From Climacium dendroides (lineage: Eukaryota > Streptophyta > Bryopsida > Hypnales > Climaciaceae), in the NCBI GenBank assembly GCA_950106755.1, contig OX467082.1:24552001-24616000 (forward strand): a DNA stretch of 64,000 bases, given 5' to 3'. Below the pieces are notes generated by a model. That model worked only from the letters and a program-made list of their open reading frames with translations, was not told the origin of the DNA and made no database searches. Position numbers and translations under genes: made by a program. Below are positions 1 to 10,109 of the stretch, in pieces (position 1 is the stretch's first letter; each line of letters opens with the position of its first letter).

Positions 1-960
1 CAAGACGGTAGATTTCAAGGAAATTGATCTAGGTAGTCAACACTGTTGCTGTGATGTTGAGAAGCTCTGACCAGACCTAGTCATGTAACCAGACCACAAA
101 TGCAGAGTGAAAGCAAGAATCACTGACTGGACACTAATTTCCTGCAATGCCCTTCATGAAATTCAAGAATATCCATGCAATCCACTGCAGACGACTGCCA
201 TCTCTACGTAGCCCTGCATTCCAGAAATCTAATGCACTACAAAACACTGAAGAGAACCATTGCATTGACAAGGGTGCCACTCCAATCCACTTCAAAGAAC
301 TCAGCAAACTACAGCAATCCAAGGATATCCACTCCTCTCTCACGGTTCTTGGTCGGCCTGAGAGCGTGTAAGATGCAAATGCAAGTGAAAAGAATGAAAT
401 CCTCCCAATTCTGAACCTAAGTGAGGAGGTCAGGGAATGATTTTGGCGCTGAAAATTTGAAAATGGAGGAGGATGAAGTTGTGATGATTGCTAAGGAGAC
501 ACGTACGTTCTAGTGGAGATCGTGTTGGGTACGTACACATCTTTTTGCAATGAGTGTTCGTCACTTGGATGTCCTTGGTTGGAAGTAGGGTACTTGTTTT
601 TGGATGAAAACTCGAAGATGGATGAAATTCTTGGATGAAAGGAGTAGGTTTGGCATGATTGCGCCTACCGGCTGGTGGCCGTCACTTGGTGGGGTATACT
701 CTCCTGGCCACTTCCATTTCCTCTCATTTGAAACTTGCTCTCACTCTCTCTTTCAATGTCTGTCTCCTCTCCTTCTCACCCCCCGCTCTCCTCCCTTCCG
801 GCTTGCAGCTGACACTTAGTCGCAGACGATGATGCAGCCCTGTTGATACTAGAAGCGCAACCGACATAACTCCTTAGGCAGCCGACAGAAGCGGAGGCGG
901 GCAACTGACTATTTTTACCAGCCAACATACAGTGACAGCCCAACCGATAGAGAGACCGTT
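1..960. other. No supported gene at left edge
   Basis: Only short open frames on both strands with no recognisable domain and no consistent splice signals. The stretch around 440-560 is low-complexity GT/GA-rich DNA. Nothing here can be assigned. Confidence 0.5.
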
Positions 961-1011
961 TTGCGGCTATGGCGACCTCGGATATGGCACCTGAAAGGTA
1001 TTTGGCTTATC

Positions 1012-1480
1012 CTGTATCGATTGGCAGCCGATACAATTTCCATTCATGAGTTTCTCATAGACATTCAATATGTTTTATCATTCGGTATGGAGTATAGTTT
1101 GCTTATACCATGAGGTGCCTATGCTCAAACTGTGTCGGTTGGCAGCCGATATAGTTTGATCATGTCAGTTTAGGGTTCACTGTCTATCGACTAGCAGTCG
1201 ATATAGTTTGATCATGTCAGTTTAGGGTTCACTGTCTATCGGCTGGCAGCCGATATAGTTTGATCATGTCGGTTTAGGGTTCACTATCTATCGGCTGGCA
1301 GCCGATACAAACTGTACATCCAAGGTTTGAGTTCACTGTCTATCGGCTGGCAACCGATATAGTTTGCTGATCATAGGTTAGGGTTCACTACATTTACCGG
1401 CTGGATTAATGCACAACTTAAGAGCCACTAGAATAATGACTCAGAGTATGTCTGAATAATTGTATCGGTTGGTAGCCGAT
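1012..1480. repeat. Palindrome cluster with a 52-bp tandem array
   Basis: A 19-bp palindrome, TATCGGCTGGCAGCCGATA (9-bp arms around a central G), and variants of it recur here. Copies start near 1014, 1133, 1184, 1237, 1289, 1341 and 1462. Those at 1133-1341 are spaced 51, 53, 52 and 52 bp apart and share the spacer ATAGTTTGATCATGTC followed by a TTTAGGGTTCACT motif, so this is a five-unit tandem array. A partial copy near 1397 and degenerate copies near 1508 and 1558 follow. The array lies just upstream of the first coding remains of the ParB-like locus, so it may be promoter, 5' intron or an expanded repeat. Confidence 0.85.
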
Positions 1481-1555
1481 ACACTAGTTGATCAGATTGG
1501 AGTGCCTTCGATATTAGTTGCCAGCCAATACCCTTGTTTCCTCCTCTAAGTTAAA

Positions 1556-4500
1556 ATGTATTGGTGGTGCAAGAAGCCGATACTTTTGGCCCAAATTCTG
1601 GGAGAACGGGTCTTGAACTCTCGCATCCTAGGAGACGGGTTTGTACCACGTGCGACCTGGAGAGCAGTCGATGCCGTCCAGGAGTGGGGCCTTTGCTGGA
1701 GGGAGAATCCTGATAAATTAGTGGAGATTGCTTGTTCCTTCAAGCTAAAGGGGAATATGACCCCTGGCAAGGGAAATGTGCTATCAGTCATGGCGGTTGG
1801 GAATGACGTGCATGTCATGATCTGCTTGCTTCCAATCGGGGGGGCCCGGTCAGCACTGCTAATTACATTGTGATGGAGTTGCCTGTGGACAAATGCACAG
1901 AGGATGTGTATGGATCCAAATCGATGTCGATGGGTATGACATTTGAGGGCAACACACCTTCCAGTGCAGAAGACTTTGTAGACGGATGGGAATGCTTGAA
2001 GGTAGAGCAGGATGCGCATAATGCTTTTATCAACCACGAGATGCAGAAAGGGAAGAAGAAGGTGCCTGCGAGAAGAAGGCAAGAAGCAGCGACAGCGATT
2101 GAAGTCATGTCCTTTCCTGCTGCGGAGGTGGAATCTCCGAGCAAACCGAAGAGGAAAGGCAAAGCGAAGGACAAAGCTGACAAGGTGTTGAAGCTTACAC
2201 TAGACGAGGCACTTGTACATGGAAATCACCTCATCACGAAAACCAAGGAGGAGGAGGTCGACGTGATCTATCAAGCGTTGGAAACAGGGCTGCTATACGC
2301 ATTTCCATACAGGAAGCAGCAACTTCCGGGTGTCATCCCCTCCAAAAAGCTCCATATTGCACCTGATGAATTGAAGTATAGGAAGATTGCGAAAGACCGC
2401 CTGGGTCAGATATTCACGCTATATTTACCTTCATTCTTTCTTTTTCAAATTAGACTGCATGTCATATTCGTATCGGCTGCCAACCAACATATCTATGTCG
2501 TGACTTATTTCCTGAAATATTGTTATTTCAGGTCAAGACAATGTACAAGGGGTATGGTTCAATTTGGAAGAAGCTTGAAATTCACGGAATTCCTCTCAAG
2601 CGCACTCCATTGCCAACGGATAAGGGGCTAGACCCCGTAATGGACAAGATTCCATTGCAGCATGAGGTGGTCATCATCGACGGGGTTTCTATGCCGTGGT
2701 GGAAGGCACCCAATGTGCATTGGTACATCATTGGCGGGAAACATACAGTCACAGCCTGCCGAGAATTAGCCGAGCAACTGCCGGATGGATCGGATGCAAA
2801 GATTGAACTCCTCGAGTTTGAGGTCATTCCTGTCTTCAGTAGAGACCTAGATACCCTTGTCTGGGTCTCGAATGCCTTGAACCTGAACATCGCGGAGAAG
2901 GTGGCAAAGGAGACCTTCCGATCTTGCGCGGAGATGGGAAGGGCAGCTTGGCTAAAGGCGGGCTCTCCAGAGCCGCATCGTGGAGGAGGCAAGTCGTCAA
3001 TTGCATTTGAGGTATACATCAATCATTTTTCATCTACGCATTAATATTCTAGTTCAATTCAATACTTGCAAATGTATTGGCTGGCAGCCGATACCGCCTT
3101 CATTTGGTCATTACGTGTATTCCAATTCCTTAGTCTTCTAATTGTTGGCTGCCAGCCGACACCATTTTCACTCAATCTGAATGATGGGTTCGAACTCTTA
3201 CAGGCAGCGAAGCTAAAAGTGATGGCGCACTTCGTGGAGGAGAAGGTGTCCTCAAAGCTTCCGTTCATTTTCATCAAGGAGGACACATGGATGATATGGA
3301 CGGAGGTGTTCCAAGCGTGGGAAAGTGGGGAACTCATTGGCGATGATGGAACGGTTCCGAATTCGCTCGTGCCTCGGATTCCTCTGACGCACATCACAAA
3401 AACCGATCTCATGCCAACACTTGGGCTTCAGGATTCAGACCTTTGTGAGCTAGGGCGGGAGATCATTGCCAACCGCGTTTGCATAAAGAATACTGCCAAG
3501 GCCAAGTCTTCAGGGAAGGTAACACTCTACAACTAGTGCAAAGACAAGAAACTCAACAGGATTGTGATGAACGAAATCATGTGGAACAGGAAGAAGTATC
3601 CCCTTTTATGCAAAGATGTGGGGTGGGTCCCATATACAAATGAAGCTTGGGAGGAGCTTGCAAATAAGGAAGGCTATTCTGTTGCTGCTGTCATAAACGT
3701 GTGGAAGGACGTGATGAAATTCACTGATGGCAGCAACTGGTTGATGGGGCGCGTCAACCCAATGAATCCAACGACAGACAAGTCAACGGATGGCAAGGCA
3801 CCGGGGGTCTTCTACACCACGTTGGCGACATATGCCACTACTCCAGTTGCACTGCAGGAAGGGACATTGTCAGACCTCAAATACGAATGTCAACTGGGGC
3901 AGAGTATTCCCGACGTGGTCACATATCTTCGAACTAATCAAGAGCCCTTCTGGCTAGACGCAAATGACAAGAAGTTCATCGTGCTCTTCGGGTATAACGA
4001 AAGTGGCGAAGCATTGACGGTCAACAAGAACGACTTTCTCGACATTTTGGTGGCTACAGAAATTGTGCTCCACGGTGAGGACAAAAATAGAGAGCCCTTC
4101 ATCCCCCTCCCAATGTTGCTGATCGGGAATTCACGCTTCTGAGATAGTGTCACAGCGGCCTCCTCCTCGTCTCAGTCCTCCTGGTACTACCATTCAGTGT
4201 GCTACCAACCATCACCCCGTGGAGGCTTCTTGAAGGCAGAGATTGAGTCGAAGCCAATGGTCACATTGTCCCTAACCTTCCCGAAGCCAGATGACAGAGC
4301 CAAGATTTTTCCAACCTTCAGGCGGTGGACTGGAATCAACAAGCCACTCGATTACACTACAACAAAAGCAGTGTTTTATGATTGCAAAATATGACTGCAG
4401 TGAGTCGTAAAATCAAAAAATATGACTCACGCAAAAATCACTGTAGATGACTCGGAATATGACTGACTCTAGTCGTTTAGAAGCAGTCGCTTCAGACATC

Positions 4501-7326
4501 AGTCATATTGGCAGTCATATTTTTCGAGGGGTATAAATACCCATTTTTAGCCATAGTATGCCAACATGACGTAATCTTTGACTTTCTTAGGGGAGTCTTG
4601 ACTTTTTCTTGAGTTGCTCGGGCAAACAAAAAAATCCTACGTGGAATATGACTATGGTCAGTCATATCTTTGGATGATGTGGAATATGACTACAGTTAGT
4701 CATATTTTTGAATGACGTGGAATATGACTGCGGTCAGTCATATTTTTGGATGACATGGAATATGACTGCAGTTAATTATATTTTTTGATGACATGGAATA
4801 TGATTGCAGTTAGTCATATTTTTGGATGACATGAAATATGACTGCAGTCAGTCATATTTTTTGATGGCATGGAATATGACTAAGGTGAGTCATATTTTGC
4901 AGTAATGTAGAATACGACTCTCGTCAATCATATTTTATGGAATATGACTTCTGTAAGTCATATTTTTGACTTTATGAAGTTGCAAGTAGCTTCCAATGTC
5001 TTTGTTTCAACTTTTGATGCTTGCATATGCAATCAAAAAAATGAGAGGTTAGTTTTTAGTGATTGAACAACAAAGCCTAACCTTCAAAGATTTACAATCA
5101 ACACAAAATATGTAGCTCAAGTTTAGGATAGGAAGAATAAGATTGATGATGGAGGAAAGAAGAAAAAAAATATAAGTACTAAGAGATAACAAGAATCAAA
5201 AGTTAAAATGCAATAAGGAATAAGAAGCAACAACTAAGACACAACTAAGACACAATAAGAAACAAGAAGCAACACAAAACAAGAAACAACAACTAAGACA
5301 CAATATGAAGCAACAATTAAGACATAAGAACAAATAAAAAGCAACAACTAAGATACAAGAAGAAACAAGAAAATAAAAAGCACCAACTAAGACATGATAA
5401 GAAACAACAAAAAATGAGAGTATAGATGCAACAAGAAGAAATGAGAAGCAAGAACTACAAAACAAGAGAAAACAAAAAAACAAGAACTAGGAAGAAGAAA
5501 GAATTCAAATGCAAGAGAAAGAAAGAATTTAGATGCAACAATAAGAAACAAGAAGCATGAACTAAAGAGCAACAAGAACAAGAGTTAAGATGCAACAAAA
5601 AGCAACAACAAGTGAGAGCTAAGAGACAATAAAAAGTAAGGAAGAAGAGTCACAAGAAGTGATGGCTAGGGTTTCAAAACCCTAAAAAGTGGCGGCTAGG
5701 GTTTCAAAACCCTAAAAAAATGACGGCTAGGGTATCAAAACCCTAAAAAAATAGTGACTAGGATTCAAAATCCAAAAAAATAGGTGACTAGGATTTCAAA
5801 ATTTTAAACAATGACTTCTCTATATTTTTTTGGAATTGCCCAAATTTTTCTTGAATTGCCCAAAACAAAAAAACCCCACTATTATATGAAAATATTAGTG
5901 ATAATATGAGTCAATGTTCCCAAACATGTTTCCTACGTTCCCTATGAGGTACTTTGGTATTCCTAATGGCCATATAGTATACGCTTGTGAAGTACAAGGC
6001 GTAAAAATAACTGGCAGTCATATTTTGCAATCATATTTCTCCCCAAAGTGTTGGCCTTCAAGAATATGACTGCAAGCAGTCGTCAATCATCCTCAGTCAT
6101 AATTTTGCAGTCATAAAATACTGCCATTGTTGTAGTGTTGGTACAATACCAATGTTGAGGGAGAGGTGGACTGGAATGGAGGAATGTGCGGGGTCGGGCA
6201 TGGGCTTCTCGAGCAATTGATGAAGCCGACTCTCAAATCGAAGGACGCAGCCATCATCAACATTTGGGGAGGAGGAAACATCACAGAAATCGCTCTGGTA
6301 AGTCATTCTATCTTTCGCTCACCTTGAAGAGTCTTTAGTGATTGCTAATCGATTTCTGTCAGCTGGCAGCCGATACATTATTGACTTACAAAATTCATCT
6401 ATGAGCATGCAGGGGAATGGCTGGCCCGTCATAGAGTTTGTGAGAGAGGAGGACGGAGTTGCAAGAGCAAAACAACGCGTGAAGGGGATGAATCTTGTCT
6501 CCGACAAATACGTAGTACCTCCTCAAGCGACGCTCGCATTGACGGGGACGGGGACTGCTGGCGCAGCCAAACAAGCGCCTATTTTGTCGATGTCATCCAC
6601 ACAGCTGCCACCGTTGGGGACTGAAGGCGCAGCGGAACAGGTGGCTATTATGCCGATTTCATTCTCACAGCTGCCGCCGCCAACGTCATCGCCCATGTCG
6701 TCGCTCAATCAGGCTGGCACTGCTGGACCATCGCGGCAACGCACTCCATTGTCTACAATCTCAAATGACTCGGGGAGTGTTCCTTCCAATGGCGAGGATC
6801 TCACTCGCAGGCCCAAGCGTTCGCGTCCCATATCTTCGGTGCCCTATCGGACTCCGTCGCTGGACTCAGTTCAATGTCACCAATCATCCCCGAACTCTGG
6901 AATTGGAGCTGGAGGTCTAGACATTGCAGTCATCTCCCACACCATGGTGGTGGATTTGCATACTGTCCCGCCTTCAGAGAAGATCTACAGAGAGGGGACG
7001 GCGCAAGTGGTCATACCTGTACATTAGCCTCAAGGGACACTCACAGCCATTGGGATGCTAGCGACTGCAGCAGATGTTCGTATCGGCGGCCAGCCGATAC
7101 CCGAGGGGGCTTCGCACGGTGAACCGAGATGAGGACGGAGCAAAGCAGCTGCGATCGCTCTCACTTCGAATTCCTTGGACTCGCGGCGCTCTGCCCGGAC
7201 AAACAACAAGAGGAACCGAGCTGTCATGGAAGGAGTCAAAGGTGCAGCCACACAAGACCACGACTTCCCAAATGAACCGATGTCTCCCGTCCATTCTCTT
7301 AAGCGGATGCGGTCTAGAGATTCGTA
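1556..7326 (+). pseudogene. Decayed gene: ParB/Srx-like plus DNA-methyltransferase-like protein
   Basis: Coding pieces: 1556-~1840, ~1840-2409, 2544-3011, 3204-4354, 6141-6297 and 6413-7027, with a further possible C-terminal piece to 7326. A lysine-rich N-terminal half precedes a ParB/sulfiredoxin-like segment at 2544-3000 (WYIIGGKHTV motif, then CREL, an IPVF-type strand and LNLN). After the 6298-6412 intron follows a motif I/X-like stretch (LLEQL ... INIWGGGN ... ALGNGWPVIEF) as in amino-DNA methyltransferases. Motif I has N where D is usual, and I find no DPPY. The tail is Ser/Pro-rich. Damage seen: frame change at a G7 run (1838-1844), no GT donor after 2409 (AT instead), TAG at 3534, TGA at 4140 and a CACTA element in an exon at 4355. 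Introns 3012-3203 and 6298-6412 are clean GT-AG. The ParB call is fairly likely and the methyltransferase call tentative. No family member is known to me by name in plants. Confidence 0.6.
4355..6137. mobile_element. Non-autonomous CACTA-type transposon, copy 1
   Basis: The left end is CACTACAACAAAAGCAGT and the right end, read inward, is CACTACAACAATGGCAGT. Flanking trinucleotides are TTA (4352-4354) and TTG (6138-6140), consistent with a 3-bp target duplication with one change. The left 600 bp is packed with TATGACT/AGTCATA subterminal repeats, sparser at the right end. The middle is purine-rich AAGAAGCAACAACTAAGACA-like sequence (about 5200-5640), followed by tandem units carrying AGGGTTTCAAAACCCT (about 5663-5760). 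No transposase reading frame is present. It sits in an exon of the ParB-like gene. Removing the element with one trinucleotide restores the same reading frame across the junction (4354 to 6141), so the insertion is younger than the gene. Confidence 0.85.
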
Positions 7327-7554
7327 GACGGTAGACTTATTCTGTAGTATTCTAGGCGTATCTAGAATACCTCGTTGACACTTAGTGATGCCTGGCTCAG
7401 ATTTGTTTGTAGGGACTTGTCAGTGGGAGCCTTATCCTCAACAGAATAGAATAGGCGTGTAGACTGTCGGCTGCCAGCTGATACTTTCTTGTTCTGTCTA
7501 ATATCTCACGCTGAATTGCATCTCATGTTATATGTACTTCATTTGGCATTGCAG

Positions 7555-8406
7555 ATTATGACTCTCGACCTTCTGAGCACTCCGAAGACACCGTGTCGGA
7601 AGGAGGGGATGAGTGTAACCAACCGGCTCTCGATTCAAGAGAAAATCACACCATCGTTGACCCTCCACAAGTAGCGACTCTGAGATTGTTTCTTTTCCTT
7701 GAGCTCCAAGGAACACTTATGTTCTATGAGCCTCTCATTTTTAAGGGGAAGAATATGCATCAGAGGTCGCAAATAAGAGATCGACCGGGTCTTAAGGAGT
7801 TCCTCTTATTTTGCATGAGTCAGGACATCAAAATTGTCTATTGGTCCTTCTTACCTCTAGAGACTCTCAGGCATCGTCTAAACAATATTACGTGGAAGGT
7901 GCCGGAGATCGGACAACATTACCTAGCCTTCAGTCAGGAGATGTGTGACGAGAGTGAATACCGAGACCCTTCGGCTCCCACACAACCAATTTTCCTCAAG
8001 CGTCTATCACGAATCCTCGGTTTCGTGCCTGAGTTGTACAATAATGGTGCAACGATCAACAACTTGCTGATCATAGACCACTACCCCTTTAGGAATGTCT
8101 CCACCCGTATGTACATTGTACTCGGAAAAGCAAAAGAAGGGTGGAAAAAGTAAGCTGTCATTACTCCAGGCCTCCATGATATCGTTTCTGGAAGGGTTTT
8201 TAGCTTCAGATCTCACGATCCCGCAATTCTGTGAGAGAAACGCTCATGTCGGGACGCCGCGTTGTATGCTGGGATCCCCATTGCATACTCTCTACGTAGT
8301 TGTGACACCACCATATCAAAAGGGATTTGAGGTACCCTATACGGAGGAGGAGCTACTCGCCATGGGATCTAGCAGCCCAATCAACGAGGACCAAGAGGCT
8401 GTATAA
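7555..8406 (+). pseudogene. FCP1/NLI-interacting-factor-like domain, unit 1, catalytically dead
   Basis: The exon starts after a GCAG acceptor at 7554 and is open in one frame to about 8090. It resembles plant FCP1-like (NIF, HAD superfamily) domains: a strand LRLFLFLELQGTL, then RPGLKEFLLFCMSQDIKIVYWS, then LLIIDHYPFRN, the place of the family's LLIDDSPYK motif. The nucleophile motif DxDxT is replaced by ELQGT, so phosphatase activity is not expected. Near 8090 the similarity shifts to the next frame and ends at TAA 8404-8406, so there is a one-base disruption or an undetected intron. The second frame carries a C-terminal helix (SLLQASMISFLEGFL). The preceding intron carries the palindrome at 7465. 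A palindrome follows immediately after the stop at 8409. Confidence 0.6.
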
Positions 8407-8539
8407 TGTATTGACTGGCAGCCGACACATTTTGTAGATAGTGTAAACTGTACATAGACAGGAATACTACTAGTCTAGAGATCTTATGTAAACATTATTC
8501 TTTTAGACATTTAATTGTAATAAAGGCTTTACCGGCCGG

Positions 8540-8915
8540 ATGTCCGCCTGCACATAGCGGATGTTCCTTTCGCTCTCGAAGCATTCAGATGTTTCCTTCG
8601 AGAGTTTGATCGTTAGCGCACGGACACTGTAATCAGGTGTTGTGGTTGTTGCAGGTGCATGCACTGGATTACCTCTCCGCAATCTATGCTGCACGTAATG
8701 ACAGAGTCCGTGATTTGGTCAGATGAAGATTTCGGCAATGAAATCGGACAGGACTTTGTCATTACGTGTAGCAGAGGTTGCAGAGAGGTCATACAGTGCT
8801 TCCACCCAAGCAGCGGCAACATTTGATAACAAGGTTGGCCTATACCCTTAGACTCTCGAAGGATGCGTTTGAATGCTTTCGGAGAGAAATCGGCTCTGCC
8901 ATGTATGGCGGACCA
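8540..8915. repeat. Long imperfect inverted repeat (foldback)
   Basis: The left arm at about 8540-8710 is reverse-complementary to the right arm at about 8745-8915, with pairing continuing to a loop near 8717-8740. Examples: GCACGTAATGACAGAGTCCG (8691-8710) against CGGACAGGACTTTGTCATTA (8745-8764), and CCTTCGAGAG (8597-8606) against CTCTCGAAGG (8853-8862). Read as protein, the two arms give related sequences (ADVPFALEAFRCFLRE and ADFSPKAFKRILRES; LHVMTES and LHVMTKS). It therefore looks like an inverted duplication of a coding fragment. A transcript would fold into a hairpin of about 170 bp. Confidence 0.8.
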
Positions 8916-9103
8916 GGTCCACATTTTTTTCATTATCATGTCCTATGATCCTCTTGGCTCCTGTCGATAATAAATGATTCATTGTTCTTGGATTCTGTCA
9001 GTCTTGCGTATCGGCTGGCAGTCGATACGCCTTGTGCTTGTCTAATCTCATCTGGTATCCGTAGTCTTATAATCATGCGACGACTAATTTCTGTTCTGTT
9101 CAG

Positions 9104-9850
9104 GAGTCCAACAATGGAAAATCACATTCATTCAAAAAATGTGTGGTCCTTTGTGTCACAAGACTGCTTTGTTCGGTCGACCCAAATATTGAGGTGGATA
9201 AGTGGGACCCGCACAAAAACGTCATCAAAAGGCCGAGGCTTGTTGCAATGTTCGCGATGTTGTTTGAAAAGTTCCACGTTGGGATTTGGTCCAAAATGCC
9301 AATAATAGAACTTAGGTCATTACTTGTGCACTTGCTTCCAAAACATGTCAGAGATAAACTTGCGTTCGTATATGGGAGAGAATATTGTGCAGATAGTCAG
9401 AATTTCCCATGGTGTTACAAATTACTATCAACACTTTTCAATAAGACACCATCCAAGGAAATTTGTTTCCCGGACCAAGTCCTCATGGTCAACTCCTTTC
9501 CGCTTTCGCTCAGAAGGACATTGGATACAGCATGCTACATTCCGCTGCCATTTACGGGGGATCTCAACTTTCCAAATGACAGTAGAGTCATTCCAAACAT
9601 TTCAACGGATATTATTCCATTAATTTATCCAATGCACGAGCATGACTCAGTCTCAGAATACGTGAAGGCCGCAAACAGACCAGGACAATTACACTATGAA
9701 GTTGCGTAGTCTATTAAGTACGAGAAGCCAAATTGGAAGGGGATTTTCTGGTAAGTTGACTTATATCGTATCGGCAGCCAGCCGATACCCTTCTACATGT
9801 CCGCACTTTTATATCGCAGGACACAATCTACAACATCGAAGCTTCTTTTT
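9104..9850 (+). pseudogene. FCP1/NLI-interacting-factor-like domain, unit 2, catalytically dead
   Basis: The exon begins after a TTCAG acceptor ending at 9103 and runs in one frame to TAG 9707-9709. The frame continues as coding-like sequence (SIKYEKPNWKGIFW) to a GT donor at 9751. A 69-bp intron (9751-9819) with a palindrome at 9769 follows, then a short exon. Family features: KKCVVLCVTRLL where the DxDxT strand should be (both Asp absent), RPRLVAMFAMLFEKFHVGIWS, CADSQNFPWCYKLLSTLF, a VLMVNSFPLSL loop and a tail with DSVSEYV. The order and spacing match the plant FCP1-like family and unit 1 upstream. It is a tandem relative of unit 1, or a second domain of one gene. The in-frame TAG suggests decay. 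Confidence 0.6.
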
Positions 9851-10109
9851 ATTTTCTAATCTATTATGAGGGATCTTCTGGAGATTCTTCTGGGATATCA
9901 GCTGCCAGCTGATACTCGCAGTTCACTTTACTGGACTGCATGGACTCAGACTTCCAGAAGGATGTGGAGCGGGATGCTCTTCTACATATGGATGGCGGAC
10001 TTAGCCAGTTCTGATAGTTTACGTAGGAAGTCACTTTCATAGATCGAGGTGGTTCAAACATTCATGTTAGCAGTGGTCTATAGTGTCGGACGCCAGCCGA
10101 CACTCTGCT

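Larger units (their letters stand above)
2471..10102. repeat. Dispersed 19-bp palindrome family, mostly intronic
   Basis: Single copies of the palindrome of the upstream array lie at 2471-2489 (degenerate), 3075-3093, 3144-3162, 6357-6375, 7081-7099, 7465-7483, 8409-8427, 9009-9027, 9769-9787, 9896-9914 and 10084-10102. Substitutions are often matched on both arms, for example TATCAGCTGCCAGCTGATA at 9896 and TGTCGG...CCGACA at 10084. Every intron bounded with some confidence in this locus holds one or two copies: 2410-2543, 3012-3203, 6298-6412, the intron ending at 7554, the one ending at 9103, and 9751-9819. No copy falls in an exon I can support. I saw none between 10.2 and 64 kb. Confidence 0.85.

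Noticed and set aside
969..997. Possible first exon (ATG ... GAAAG before GTATTT) of the ParB-like gene
   Set aside because: It looks like a start exon with a donor, but no downstream acceptor gives the right phase to the next coding piece.
3519..3559. 41-bp intron removing the TAG at 3534
   Set aside because: Too short for a plant intron; the frame continues through the stop, so a nonsense change is simpler.
5196..5581. Minus-strand frames rich in Phe, Leu, Ser and Cys
   Set aside because: They are the complement of the purine-rich core of the CACTA element; composition artefact, not a membrane protein.
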